Position numbers and translations under genes: made by a program. Shown here piece by piece: positions 1-8,806 of a stretch of DNA of 64,000 nt. The stretch is from Natrinema halophilum (lineage in GTDB: Archaea > Halobacteriota > Halobacteria > Halobacteriales > Natrialbaceae). The notes under the pieces were generated by a model. It worked only from the letters and a program-made list of their open reading frames with translations, was not told the DNA's origin and made no database searches. Each line of letters opens with the position of its first letter. Within the stretch, counting starts at the first letter, position 1. The stretch covers positions 2,108,001-2,172,000 of the forward strand of contig NZ_CP058601.1 in the NCBI RefSeq assembly GCF_013402815.2, given 5' to 3'.

Positions 1-1949
1 GGCTTCTCGCGCAGATTCGGACGGTCGTCGACGCGACGAAACGGATCACCGAAACCGGCGACGACGTTCAATCCCCACAGGTCGACCCGGAAACGACCCT
101 TCAAACCGAACGCGATCGGTTCGCCGCGTTCTTCGAACACAGTCCCGATCCAGTCATCGTGACGCGACGGGGTGACCCCATACGGATTGTCGACGTCAAC
201 CCCACGTTCGAGACGGTCTTCGGCTACGACGGATCAGACGTTACCTACACTACGCTTGTCGACGAGATCGTTCCAGAAGGTACGGATCCGGTATCCCTCG
301 CCGACGCCGTCGATCCCGGGGAGGCGATGAAGGCGGAGGTCGAACGGCTGACGACGGACGGTCTCACCGAATTTCGGCTCATCAGTTTCGCGCTCGGAAT
401 AGACGGTGACGTCTACGAATACGTGATCTACAACGACATCAGCGAACAAAAGTCCCGAGAACGCGAACTCGAGCGGTATCGAACGCTCGTCGAAACGGTC
501 GGCGACGCGATGTACGTCCTCGATGCGGCCGGAAAGATCGAGATGGTCAACGACGCGATGGCCGAACAACTCGGCGTGTCGCGGGAGAATCTCGTGGGCT
601 CGGATCCCACGGACTACATGTCAGATGAAGACGTCGAACGGGGACGAGAGATGTTGCGCGAAATCGTCGAGGAAGACGGACGAAACTGGGGGACCTACGA
701 AATACAGTTCGAGCCCGTCGACGGCGAACCGTATCCGGCGGAAGACAACGTCGCACCGATGGTAGACGACGACGGCAATTTTGTCGGCAGCGTCGGCGTC
801 ATCAGAGACGTTAGCGATCGAAAGGAGCGCGAACGTCGAATTCGTCGCCTCCACGACGGAACCCGCCTGCTGATGACGTCGACGAGAGTCGAGGCGGTCG
901 CACAGGTCGCGAGCCGGGTCGCACGAGATGCACTCGATTTGGGCATAAATGCTGTCTATCTCTACGACGAAACCGAAGATGCCCTCGTACCCACCGCAGT
1001 CACCGATCGAACTGAGAAACTGCTCGGTGAGGTGACGCCGATCGAACGCGAAGGTGGCCTCGCCTGGGATGCCTACGAGGCCGGTGAGGCGATCGCCCAC
1101 GGCGATGTTCGCCACGATCCGAACGTCCAAGACTCTGAGACGCCGATCTGCAGCGAGGCCCACATTCCGATCGGCGACGAAGGACTGTTCGTCGTCGGTT
1201 CGACCGAGCCCAACGATTTCGACGAGGAAGCGCTCGCGCTTGCAAAAATCCTTCTCGCTAACGTCGAGGTCGCGATGGAACGTGCCCGCCGCGAGGACGA
1301 ACTCGCCACCCGGACCGCCGAGCTAGAGCGCCAGAATGATCGACTGGATTCCTTTGCAAGCACCGTTTCACACGATCTCCGGAACCCGCTGACGATCGCT
1401 ACGGGTCACCTCGAGAGTCTCGAGAGCCACATCGACGGCGAGGCCGAGAAACATCGAGAAGAGATCGAGTGGGCACTCAACCGGATGGACGATCTCATCG
1501 AGAACGTCCTCACGCTGGCCCGAAGCGGCCAGCGCCTGACGACGACGGAGCCAGTATCGCTCGATGCAGTCGTCGACCAGGCCCATCGGACCGTCGATCC
1601 GACCCTCGAGATCGTCCGAGACGAGCCGTTACCGACGATCGAAGCCGACGAGGACCGCCTGCTCGTCCTCTTCGAGAACGCCCTCCGAAACGCCCGCGAA
1701 CACGTCGGCGAGGACGTGACGGTCACGATCGAGGGCACCGTCGACGGATTCGCGATCGCCGACGACGGCCCCGGAATCTCGGCCGACGAACGCGACGCGG
1801 TTCTCGAATCGGGGTACAGCACCGATTCGGATGGAACGGGCTTCGGACTCGCGATCGTCTCCGAGGTCGTCGACGCCCACGGTTGGTCGGTCGCGGTCGA
1901 GGAGAGCGAGGCCGGTGGATTTCGGCTGGCAATCTCGCTTCAAAACTGA
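1..1949 (+). CDS. PAS/GAF sensor histidine kinase, 5' end cut by the window
   Basis: The reading frame is open from base 3, so the gene begins outside the window; the first internal start is a GTG at 159. Numbering from that GTG: PAS domain (about 1-100), second PAS with PAC (107-222), GAF (235-375), HisKA with the phospho-acceptor His405 in STVSHDLRNP, then an HATPase domain with an N-box (ENALRNAREH), DDGPGIS and GTGFGLAIV. No transmembrane segment is visible, so it is probably a cytosolic sensor. The upstream residues look like a linker after a response-regulator receiver domain, a common haloarchaeal arrangement (inference). The ligand is unknown and no partner regulator is adjacent downstream. 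Confidence 0.93.
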   Translation, partial: LLAQIRTVVDATKRITETGDDVQSPQVDPETTLQTERDRFAAFFEHSPDPVIVTRRGDPIRIVDVNPTFETVFGYDGSDVTYTTLVDEIVPEGTDPVSLADAVDPGEAMKAEVERLTTDGLTEFRLISFALGIDGDVYEYVIYNDISEQKSRERELERYRTLVETVGDAMYVLDAAGKIEMVNDAMAEQLGVSRENLVGSDPTDYMSDEDVERGREMLREIVEEDGRNWGTYEIQFEPVDGEPYPAEDNVAPMVDDDGNFVGSVGVIRDVSDRKERERRIRRLHDGTRLLMTSTRVEAVAQVASRVARDALDLGINAVYLYDETEDALVPTAVTDRTEKLLGEVTPIEREGGLAWDAYEAGEAIAHGDVRHDPNVQDSETPICSEAHIPIGDEGLFVVGSTEPNDFDEEALALAKILLANVEVAMERARREDELATRTAELERQNDRLDSFASTVSHDLRNPLTIATGHLESLESHIDGEAEKHREEIEWALNRMDDLIENVLTLARSGQRLTTTEPVSLDAVVDQAHRTVDPTLEIVRDEPLPTIEADEDRLLVLFENALRNAREHVGEDVTVTIEGTVDGFAIADDGPGISADERDAVLESGYSTDSDGTGFGLAIVSEVVDAHGWSVAVEESEAGGFRLAISLQN

Positions 1950-2042
1950 CCGATTCGAACCCGTCCGTCGACGAGCGGAACGGATACCGATGTGCTCGCG
2001 GACCGAAATCGACCGAGGAGAGACGAACAGCGGGTAACGTAG

Positions 2043-2579
2043 TTACACCGGTCGATCGTGCTCGCTCTCGAAATCGCGCTGGCGGCGGTACTGGTCGACG
2101 AACTCCGAAACGTCGAACTCGAGCATGTGTGACTCGAACTCGGAGACCGCGGCGTCGTTTTCGGCGTGGCTGATCGCGTGTTCCATGAGTTCGACGACGA
2201 GTTCGACGATGATCTCGTGAAGCCGTCGGGAATCGAAATCCGCGATCCATAGCAACGCGTAGCCGACGGCTCCGTCGCCGCTTGCGTCGTAGACGGCAAT
2301 CCGTTCGGGGAACTCCTCCAGGACGACACCCAGCAGATGAGGTGTGCCGAACGCGCCGAACTCGTCGTCGGTATCGATCGTTTCCTGGAGGACGGCAACG
2401 AGCGATTCGGGGAAAAACCGCGACGGGGGGTGAACGTCGGTCACGACGGCGTGGGTGTCGCCGCAAGAACAGTCGTACTCGCGCATCCCCAGATCGATCT
2501 CGTGGGGATCGACGAACTCCCCGCAGGGAAGTTCGAGCCGATCGCCGCCGCCGGAGCCAGGAACGCGGGGCGCTGCCAT
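2043..2579 (-). CDS. DUF5815-like conserved haloarchaeal protein
   Basis: 178 residues starting at the ATG at 2579. The frame stays open further upstream, but the residues there are Arg-rich and atypical, so this start was chosen. It has a Cys pair in YDCSCGD that could bind metal, an acidic alpha-helical C-terminus and no signal peptide or membrane segment. The whole protein matches what I remember of DUF5815, a haloarchaeal family of unknown function. It is convergent with the histidine kinase, 93 bases apart. No function is claimed. Confidence 0.8.
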   Translation of the reverse strand: MAAPRVPGSGGGDRLELPCGEFVDPHEIDLGMREYDCSCGDTHAVVTDVHPPSRFFPESLVAVLQETIDTDDEFGAFGTPHLLGVVLEEFPERIAVYDASGDGAVGYALLWIADFDSRRLHEIIVELVVELMEHAISHAENDAAVSEFESHMLEFDVSEFVDQYRRQRDFESEHDRPV

Positions 2580-2869
2580 GAGACGACCTTCGATCGGAGT
2601 CGGGATAAGAGCGACGACTCGGTATCTCGCTTGCCGGTCGACGATAGCTCCAGAAACGGTTCGGTCGTGGCGAACGGACGGCGACGTCGAATCGCGACAG
2701 AACGATGCCATCGTTCCGATAGAAACGCGGTGAGAACCCACGGTTCGGGAACGGGCGGATAGCGACGGGATGGAGACACCGCCGCAAAGAGAACCCGTCA
2801 TCGCATTCATTTGGCGGTGTCCGCCATCGAAACGCCATCCCGGTGTCTGAACTCGAGTCGGGGTCCGCG

Positions 2870-3202
2870 TTATCGCTCCGGAGCGCCGTACTCGACGTGA
2901 ACCGTCGGGACGCTCGCGGAGTCTGGCGCTTCGTTGCCGTTCCAATCGACGAGACTGACGTTCGCCATCTGCCCAGAAAATCGGAATCGCTGGACGCCGA
3001 CGTCGATCGCACCCTCGGCGACACTGCCAGCGACGACCGTTCCCTCGGCCATCGGATCGTCGGCGAGCATCTCAAGGTCACCGTCTACGGCGACCTCGAA
3101 GTTCGAGGGAACGCCTCGTCCGACGATCGTCACGAGATTGGGAAGCGCACTATCGTCTGCAGCCGAATCGGTTCGATTTCGTACCGGCGTATCGCGTACC
3201 AT
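2870..3202 (-). CDS. conserved haloarchaeal protein of unknown function
   Basis: 110 residues from the ATG at 3202; an upstream in-frame ATG at 3229 would add nine unlikely residues. The centre reads TIVGRGVPSNFEVAVDG and then alternates short beta-strand-like stretches, ending in TVHVEYGAPER. I have seen similar sequences in haloarchaea but know no function. The acidic composition and codon use fit a real gene better than the opposite-strand frame at 2843-3265, which is rich in Arg and Ser. The gene stands alone with about 290 bases free downstream. Confidence 0.65.
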   Translation of the reverse strand: MVRDTPVRNRTDSAADDSALPNLVTIVGRGVPSNFEVAVDGDLEMLADDPMAEGTVVAGSVAEGAIDVGVQRFRFSGQMANVSLVDWNGNEAPDSASVPTVHVEYGAPER

Positions 3203-3427
3203 GCTACGATAAGCCGAGCATCCCGGCATAAGCTTTCCTGTCGATGTAATGGTAAGAATCCGTGAATGCGGCCGAAATCATTCGATCGATCGTCGTTCGG
3301 CGAGCAGAACGACTCCCTCTCGTCGGTCGAAAATACGGTTTAGAGGGACGATACGCACCGACAATCTGTTTTGCATACTTTATCAGTCACGGCAGACGTG
3401 ACAGAACACGGACGTCGGCGAGGAGTG
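3203..3427. other. short intergenic stretch without a gene
   Basis: No convincing reading frame is seen on either strand. It lies between a minus-strand start at 3202 and the 3' end of a minus-strand gene at 3428. The AT-rich bases just after 3210 probably hold the promoter of the 110-residue protein. Confidence 0.4.
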
Positions 3428-3625
3428 TCAATCGCTCGAGGGAACGAGGTCGCGAACGAGAAGGTTGCTATCGACGTCGGGTGTCGTCGGACGGGCAATC
3501 GACGCGCTCGAGTCGATCGTATGGCCCGTCGCGACGTGGTGTTCGATCGCCGCTCGAGAGCGATCGCGTTGTGACGGCTCGTCGCTCGGAGTAGTGCTCC
3601 AGTTGCAGTCGAGGCAGTATTTCAC
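3428..3625 (-). CDS. small zinc-finger-like protein
   Basis: 65 residues, starting MKYCLDCNWST. A CxxC pair at residues 4-7 and a paired-histidine stretch EHHVATGH (about residues 28-35) form a plausible single C2H2-type zinc site. Haloarchaea encode many such small one-finger proteins. The C-terminus is acidic and low in complexity. It is a single gene with no clear operon partner. About 270 bases upstream (3626-3900) hold no gene I can support. Confidence 0.7.
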   Translation of the reverse strand: MKYCLDCNWSTTPSDEPSQRDRSRAAIEHHVATGHTIDSSASIARPTTPDVDSNLLVRDLVPSSD

Positions 3626-3900
3626 GTCGGTCCGTCAGCGGCCGGACCCCTGAATCCCTTTTGGTCTCGGCTCGGATTCGGACTCTGGGGGGTGCATTCG
3701 TCGATTGCGACACATATTCGAAAACCTGGTGTCGTCCCGTGTGTCCAGATGGGTGACGCAGCCGACCGGCGAAATCGGACCGTCTCGAATTCGGCGAGTA
3801 GGATCAGTTACCACACACGGACCCGGAACTCCCGGCCGTCTGCCGAGAGCAGTTCGGCGAGCAGTCTCGGATCTAGGGGGCGAGTACCGCGGGCGTTCGT

Positions 3901-4536
3901 TCAATAGAGTTCGTCGAACGACTGGACGCGATAGTCGCCGAGGACGCACTGTCCGCGACGATCGTGGCCGACTCGCTCGACGTGGATGGCGTCGAGTCCG
4001 GCGTTCCACGCTGCGCCGACGTCGTTCGCACCGTCGCCCGCGAGGACGCCCTGGTGGCCGTTGTGACCGACGCCGAGATCGGCCATGATTCGCTCGACAG
4101 GGTTCGGGTCGGGTTTCCAGCCCGTCTCCTCGGTACAACACAGCTGGGCATCGAACCAGTCACGGATGCCAACGTGATCCAGTACGGGCTCACAGAGGAA
4201 CTCCTGACAGTGGGTCACGAGTCCGACCGGTTCTTCGAGGTCGGAGACGAACGCCGCGTCCTCGTGAAGGTAGGTTTGTTCGGCCCGTACCAGCGGATCC
4301 TCCTCCTCGTGGAATGCCGTCCAGAATTCCTGTGGGTCGACACCCCATGCCTCCAGTTGGTGGTCCCGGGAGCCGGTCAGGCCGTTCCAGAGGATATCGG
4401 CCTCTCGGTCGGTGAACTCGCGACCGATCCGGTCGCCGACCCGATCGAACACCTCACGCGTGTACGACCACTCGACGTCGACGATGGTCCCGTCGAGATC
4501 GAGCAGCCAGAAGTCGTAGTCGGGTTCTGAGACCAT
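3901..4536 (-). CDS. HAD-family phosphatase (phosphoglycolate-phosphatase-like)
   Basis: 211 residues with all four HAD motifs: nucleophile motif DLDGT at 13-17, a helical cap, motif II around GLVTHCQ, the motif III lysine in GWKPDP, and motif IV LAGDGANDVGAAWNAG. The cap size and order match the Gph/PGP-like subfamily, which hydrolyses small phosphomonoesters in the cytosol. The substrate cannot be read from the sequence. The stop at 3901 overlaps no other gene. A short AT-rich stretch precedes the start. Confidence 0.88.
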   Translation of the reverse strand: MVSEPDYDFWLLDLDGTIVDVEWSYTREVFDRVGDRIGREFTDREADILWNGLTGSRDHQLEAWGVDPQEFWTAFHEEEDPLVRAEQTYLHEDAAFVSDLEEPVGLVTHCQEFLCEPVLDHVGIRDWFDAQLCCTEETGWKPDPNPVERIMADLGVGHNGHQGVLAGDGANDVGAAWNAGLDAIHVERVGHDRRGQCVLGDYRVQSFDELY

Positions 4537-4636
4537 TCGGAGGGAAAGATAGGGAATCCTCGAGTAAATGCTTATCGACCGTACGATCGCCAGTCACTCG
4601 TCGACGGACACCGCTCGTTCAGCCGGCAATCGTCGC

Positions 4637-5617
4637 TTACTCGACCGCCGGCCGGATTCGATCGGCGTATTCGGTGACGAGCGACTCGTCGGGCCGGAAG
4701 TCGCCGGTCCAGACAGCGTCCGGATCGATCGCACCTTCTAGCAAGGCCGTCTCGGAGAGCGTCTCGCCGAGTCGGCGCCACCGGTCAGGATCCTGTGCGC
4801 CCCACCCGTGTTTCCGGACGTACGACGTGAACTGGAGTCGATTCGCGGCAGTCTCGAACTTGAGCTGCTCGATATCCCGATTGCGCTCGAGCGTGGCGTT
4901 TCGCCCGACGAGGACGTCGATGGCACGCTCCGGATCGCGGGTCGCGGCGGCCCAACCGCGTGCGCTCGCCCGAAGGAACGATCGGATCGTCTCCGGTCGA
5001 TCACGGGCGAACTCGGGACCGGTAACGAGCGTCATACCGTAGATGTCCAGGTACTCGCCGATCGGGAGTTCGTCGGGGGTCCGGTCGTGTTCGCGGCCGA
5101 TCTCGATTCCGTTGGTGACCACGCCGACTGCGGCGTCGACCGTGCCGTCGATCACCTTGTGCTGGACCCGGTGGTGCGTGTGCGGATCGACGTCCAGAAG
5201 GTCGACCTCGTCGCGAATACCCGCGTTCTCGAGCAGTTGCGCGGTGAGGATCCGCGTCTTCGTCGCGGACGGCGCGACGGTTCGACCCGCCAGCTGTGCG
5301 GGTTTCGAGAGTTGCTCGCCGAAGACGTCCCGCAGGGTGTAGACGGCCGCCGGGGTCTTCTGTGTCACCGCCGCGACCGCGAGCGGTTCGAACCCCTTGC
5401 TCTGCGTCGTCAACACAGCACTGGCCCCTGCGAGAGCGATGTCGGCGTCGCCACGTGCAGCGCGTTCGGCCGCGTACGGCGAACCGTGCCCCTCGACGAA
5501 CTCGATTTCGAGACCCTCTGCCTCGTAAAATCCCTCCTCGCGGGCGAAAAAATAGGGCGACTGGAATCCGTTGGGCTCCCAGTTGAGCTGAAAGGTGACG
5601 GTGTCTGACGCGGTCAT
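4637..5617 (-). CDS. cytosolic substrate-binding-protein homologue (NMT1/THI5-like), third of three
   Basis: 326 residues with the fold signature of NMT1/THI5-type periplasmic binding proteins: FQLNWEPNGFQSPYFFAREE at the N-terminus, then a first-lobe DIALAG motif and a GVVTNG hinge region. There is no signal peptide, twin arginine or lipobox, so the product is predicted to stay in the cytosol, unlike a transport receptor. Its ATG overlaps the stop of the upstream homologue by 4 bases (5614-5617), so the two are translationally coupled. Family members include ABC receptors for pyrimidines, taurine or nitrate and enzymes such as yeast THI5. I cannot tell which applies; the lack of a signal favours an enzyme or sensor. 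Confidence 0.85.
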   Translation of the reverse strand: MTASDTVTFQLNWEPNGFQSPYFFAREEGFYEAEGLEIEFVEGHGSPYAAERAARGDADIALAGASAVLTTQSKGFEPLAVAAVTQKTPAAVYTLRDVFGEQLSKPAQLAGRTVAPSATKTRILTAQLLENAGIRDEVDLLDVDPHTHHRVQHKVIDGTVDAAVGVVTNGIEIGREHDRTPDELPIGEYLDIYGMTLVTGPEFARDRPETIRSFLRASARGWAAATRDPERAIDVLVGRNATLERNRDIEQLKFETAANRLQFTSYVRKHGWGAQDPDRWRRLGETLSETALLEGAIDPDAVWTGDFRPDESLVTEYADRIRPAVE

Positions 5618-6612
5618 GCGTCCACCTCGAGATCCGTTCGGAACAGGCCGTTTGGCAACTCGTCGACGCCGAGGGCGTCAGCGCCGGCGACCGTCTTCAA
5701 ACGGTCGAAGAGTCGCTCCATTCCCTCGACGGTAGACGCGTCCCAGTCCGTGACGACCATCGCGCGCCATCGATCGCGGACGGCCCGGACAACGGCCGGA
5801 TCGTCCTCGTACATGAGTTGCTCGCCGATCTCGTCCCAGAGTGCGTCGTCGCGCTGGAGTCGTTCGACCGCGTCCCGGTAAGCACCCACGAACCCGCGAA
5901 CCGCGTTGGAGTGGACGGACAGATACGCTTCGCTCGTCAGGAACGTCGAGATCGGAGTCGGGCCGTCGGAATCGGCCAGGCGATCGACCAGCCGCGACAT
6001 CGGCAGTACCTCCCGGAAGGGGCCGACTTCGACTATCTCCGGGATTATTTGCCAGAATTGGAGGACCGCGTCGACCTCTCCGTCGCGGAGTAGTCGGGTG
6101 AGTTCGACCTTCGATCCGGCCTCGATCGGCGTCGCCGTCTCGTCCGGATCGAAGCCGTGAAACTCCCGGCAGGCCGCCCTGACGAGGATCCAGTTTTTGT
6201 CGCGACGTCTGACGACGCCGATCCGGCGGCCCGAGAGATCGTTGAGGCCCTCGATCGGCGAGTCGGCCGTCGTGACGAGACCGCCAACCGTCTGTCCGTA
6301 GGGATGAAAGGCGACGATCGACGCGCCGTCGGCACGCTCGCGCGCGGTCGAGAGGTAGTCGATGTCGATCAGATCGGCGTCCCCGTCCTGGAGTTTCGCT
6401 TCGACAGTCTCGAGGCCGTCGTCCAGTTCATCCGAGACGAGTTGCAAGTCGAGGTGGAAATCGTGATCGTGATCGTAGCCGAACCGCTTGATCGTATACA
6501 GCATGTATCGGGGGCTGCCGTTGTGTTCGAATCGAGCCCGCATCACCGGTCGGTCGCCGGCGTGACCCTGAAACTCGTCGATCGCCTTCTGTTGTGAATC
6601 GATGTCAGTCAT
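5614..6612 (-). CDS. cytosolic substrate-binding-protein homologue, second of three
   Basis: 332 residues from the ATG at 6612. The frame runs on upstream to 7332, but that part is Arg-rich and antisense to the preceding gene. It has a two-lobe binding-protein organisation: DADLIDIDYL, GRRIGVVRRRDKNWILVRAA and VDAVLQFW are typical first-lobe and hinge segments. There is no export signal. It lies 35 bases after the first homologue and overlaps the third by 4 bases, so all three form one operon. No permease or ATPase gene is in the window. The ligand is unknown. Confidence 0.85.
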   Translation of the reverse strand: MTDIDSQQKAIDEFQGHAGDRPVMRARFEHNGSPRYMLYTIKRFGYDHDHDFHLDLQLVSDELDDGLETVEAKLQDGDADLIDIDYLSTARERADGASIVAFHPYGQTVGGLVTTADSPIEGLNDLSGRRIGVVRRRDKNWILVRAACREFHGFDPDETATPIEAGSKVELTRLLRDGEVDAVLQFWQIIPEIVEVGPFREVLPMSRLVDRLADSDGPTPISTFLTSEAYLSVHSNAVRGFVGAYRDAVERLQRDDALWDEIGEQLMYEDDPAVVRAVRDRWRAMVVTDWDASTVEGMERLFDRLKTVAGADALGVDELPNGLFRTDLEVDA

Positions 6613-6647
6613 TGGTGGCAAAGTGGGATACTGGTCGGAACGGGCGG

Positions 6648-7541
6648 TCACAGCGGCGCGACGATGTCGTCTATCGCCGCTTTCTCGTCGATCAATCCGC
6701 GAGCCTGCATCCAGGCGAGGTGCTCGTCGAGCGTCTCGCGGTCGACGGGGACTGGCACCCCGAACCGCGGAACTGTAATTTCCTTGCGGACGGTCTCGAC
6801 GTCGACCTCGTCGAACAGTTCCGGAGCCATCGATTCCTCGGCCTCGAGCATCTCGAGGTACGTCTCCCGGAACGCATCCGGATTGGCGTTGATGTCCGCG
6901 ACCGCGCACTCGTAAGCGCGCAGGAAGGCTGCGAGCAGGTCGCGGTCGATGTCGTCGCTTCCGACGATCCCCATGTGATTGTCGTACTCGAGAAGCCGCC
7001 GAAATCCGAGGTGATCGGCCAGGGTACTGTGGGGGTCGATGAGCGTTACGGCGTCGACGCGACCGTCGTGGAGGGCCTGCAACCGGTCGGTCGGCATCCC
7101 GCAGCCGACGAGGTCGATCTCGTCGGGCGGGACGTGATCCTCGAGGGCTTTCCGCGCGGTATACTCCTGGCCGGTTCGCCGATTGACACCGACCGGTACG
7201 TTTTCGAGATCCGCAGGCGATTCGATAGCGGAATCTGGCCGAGTAAAGACGGTATAGGGGAGATTGGCGAACGTTCCGTTCGCGACGATGCGTCCGTCGT
7301 CCATGTCCCACGTTCTGCGGATGCTCTCCCACTTGCAGATGGGGTACAGATCGACGTCGTAATCGCCAGTCAGCGTCTCCTCGGCGGGAATGTACTTGAC
7401 TTCGACGTCCCGACGGTCGCGCTCGACCAGATCGACCGCGATTCCTTCCTCACGAAAGTATCCCCGCTCGACCGCCACCTTCTGTGGCAGCATAAACGAG
7501 AACGGAAGATGAAACAGTCTTACTGGTTGGTGTGTTAACAT
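6648..7541 (-). CDS. cytosolic substrate-binding-protein homologue, first of three
   Basis: 297 residues from the ATG at 7541; a GTG four codons upstream is possible. It starts MLTHQPVRLFHLPFSFMLPQ, with no signal peptide. Binding-protein features are TRPDSAIESPADLENVPVGV, VDAVTLIDPH and a helical C-terminal lobe. It resembles the solute-binding/dihydroxyphthalate-decarboxylase-like superfamily in outline, but the substrate cannot be named. It is the first gene of a three-gene operon and faces a cupin gene across an 83-base divergent promoter region. Confidence 0.85.
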   Translation of the reverse strand: MLTHQPVRLFHLPFSFMLPQKVAVERGYFREEGIAVDLVERDRRDVEVKYIPAEETLTGDYDVDLYPICKWESIRRTWDMDDGRIVANGTFANLPYTVFTRPDSAIESPADLENVPVGVNRRTGQEYTARKALEDHVPPDEIDLVGCGMPTDRLQALHDGRVDAVTLIDPHSTLADHLGFRRLLEYDNHMGIVGSDDIDRDLLAAFLRAYECAVADINANPDAFRETYLEMLEAEESMAPELFDEVDVETVRKEITVPRFGVPVPVDRETLDEHLAWMQARGLIDEKAAIDDIVAPL

Positions 7542-7624
7542 AGAACACCCCACACCGCTGAGATGCTTAAAACGTTTTCACAATACGTTTATCAGTGGCG
7601 GCGTGGGGAGGGAAGCCTGTTCCT
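7542..7624. promoter_or_regulatory. divergent promoter region with a short inverted repeat
   Basis: An 83-base gap between divergent start codons. An inverted repeat AAACGT (7570-7575) and ACGTTT (7585-7590) lies in an AT-rich stretch that must hold TATA boxes for both directions. It could be an operator shared by the binding-protein operon and the cupin gene (inference). Confidence 0.4.
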
Positions 7625-7987
7625 ATGGAACGAGTATCGACGACCCGTGCGGAGTCAGAAGAAGTCGCGGACGGCGTGCACCTGGCACCGCTCTCGACGG
7701 GTAACCGAGCGGGAATGATCTACTGGCGGATCGAGCCGGGGGCGACCTTGCCGGTCCACGCGCACGCAAACGAACAGTTAGGATTCGTCCTCGACGGTGA
7801 ACTCACTGCAATCGCCGAAGACGAAGAGTACGAACTCTCAGCCGGTGATGCCTACCTGTTTCGAAGCGATGAACGTCACGGTGCGGAAAACCGAAGTGCC
7901 GAAGATGCGGTCGGTCTCGGCGTGCTCGCGCCACCACGCGACGAACCGGAGTGGCGTCGGCAACCGTCGGCCGTCGAGGACCCATGA
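7625..7987 (+). CDS. small single-domain cupin protein
   Basis: 120 residues from the ATG at 7625; an earlier in-frame start at 7595 would run through the promoter region. Cupin motif 1 is seen as PVHAHANEQLGFVLDGE (metal ligands His, His and Glu) and motif 2 around AYLFRSDERHGAENRS (metal-ligand His). This is a cytosolic beta-barrel, probably metal-binding. It is divergent from the three binding-protein homologues, which suggests a common pathway, but the reaction is unknown. Confidence 0.85.
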   Translation: MERVSTTRAESEEVADGVHLAPLSTGNRAGMIYWRIEPGATLPVHAHANEQLGFVLDGELTAIAEDEEYELSAGDAYLFRSDERHGAENRSAEDAVGLGVLAPPRDEPEWRRQPSAVEDP

Positions 7988-8119
7988 GCCATCGAGAGAC
8001 TCGACACCGGCCCGCGGTCTACGGTCATTTTCCACGACGACGTCACAGAACGCGGTCGGTGTCACCCATCCATTGCACCACCAGACACTCTCTTGAGGGC
8101 GACCGTCGTAGCACTGGTC

Positions 8120-8548
8120 ATGGACGCCGTCGATCACATCAACCTCGACGTCGACGCGCTCGAGCCCTGTTACGAGTTCTACCACGAGACGCTCGGCCTC
8201 GAACTGGTCAGGCCGCCGGAAGAATTCCAGGGTGATCACGCGATGTTTCGGGCCGGCGACACTATCGTGACGCTAGCTGCGACCGGCCGCGCCGAGAACT
8301 GGGACGACCGGGGTCTCGACCACCCACTCGACAAGGCCCACCTGGCGTTTGCGACCGACCGCGAGAACTACGAGTCAGTGGTGGACAGACTCGGCGGGCA
8401 GTTCCCGAACCAGGGGCCGTACGACTGGGGCGAGTTCGAGGGATTCTACGTTCTCGATCCCGACGGCAATCTCCTCGAGGTCGTCACGTACGACCCCCCG
8501 GACGGCGAGCGAACCCGACCGTTGCTGACACACGACGACGTCGAGTGA
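8120..8548 (+). CDS. VOC (glyoxalase/dioxygenase superfamily) protein
   Basis: 142 residues from the ATG at 8120. Two beta-alpha-beta-beta-beta modules are visible. The likely metal ligands are His in VDHINLDV, His in KAHLAFAT and Glu in GNLLEVVTY. The end DPDGNLLEVVTY is characteristic of the vicinal-oxygen-chelate superfamily (glyoxalase I, extradiol dioxygenases, fosfomycin-resistance proteins). The substrate is unknown. It is a single cytosolic gene, 132 bases after the cupin and in the same direction. The stretch 8549-8806 holds no gene I can support. Confidence 0.88.
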   Translation: MDAVDHINLDVDALEPCYEFYHETLGLELVRPPEEFQGDHAMFRAGDTIVTLAATGRAENWDDRGLDHPLDKAHLAFATDRENYESVVDRLGGQFPNQGPYDWGEFEGFYVLDPDGNLLEVVTYDPPDGERTRPLLTHDDVE

Positions 8549-8806
8549 CGAGATCCACGAGCAACCGTTCGAACCGAAGTGAGCCCCGATAGCAAGACGA
8601 CGGATCGATTCCTCACTGAAGACAACGGATCGACTTCCCGTTACTGGGCCCCGTTGCGCCTTCGTTCCCCGTCGCTCCGTACCCGATTGACAGGGGTCAA
8701 CGCGCTCGCGGTGCCGGATCAGGCCAGGCAGTGTATCAGGTCCACGATCCGCTCGAGAACAGCAGTTGCGGTAGTTTCGGTTCACACCACAGGGGAAAAC
8801 GACCCA

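Noticed and set aside
1469-2173. 234-residue plus-strand frame, and large minus-strand frame 1723-3081
   Set aside because: Both are extremely rich in Arg, Ser and Pro, lie over the histidine kinase and DUF5815 genes and show no motif; typical shadows in GC-rich haloarchaeal DNA.
8549-8806. Minus-strand frame 8375-8785 as a possible transposase remnant
   Set aside because: Some residues look vaguely like mobile-element proteins but I could not support any alignment.
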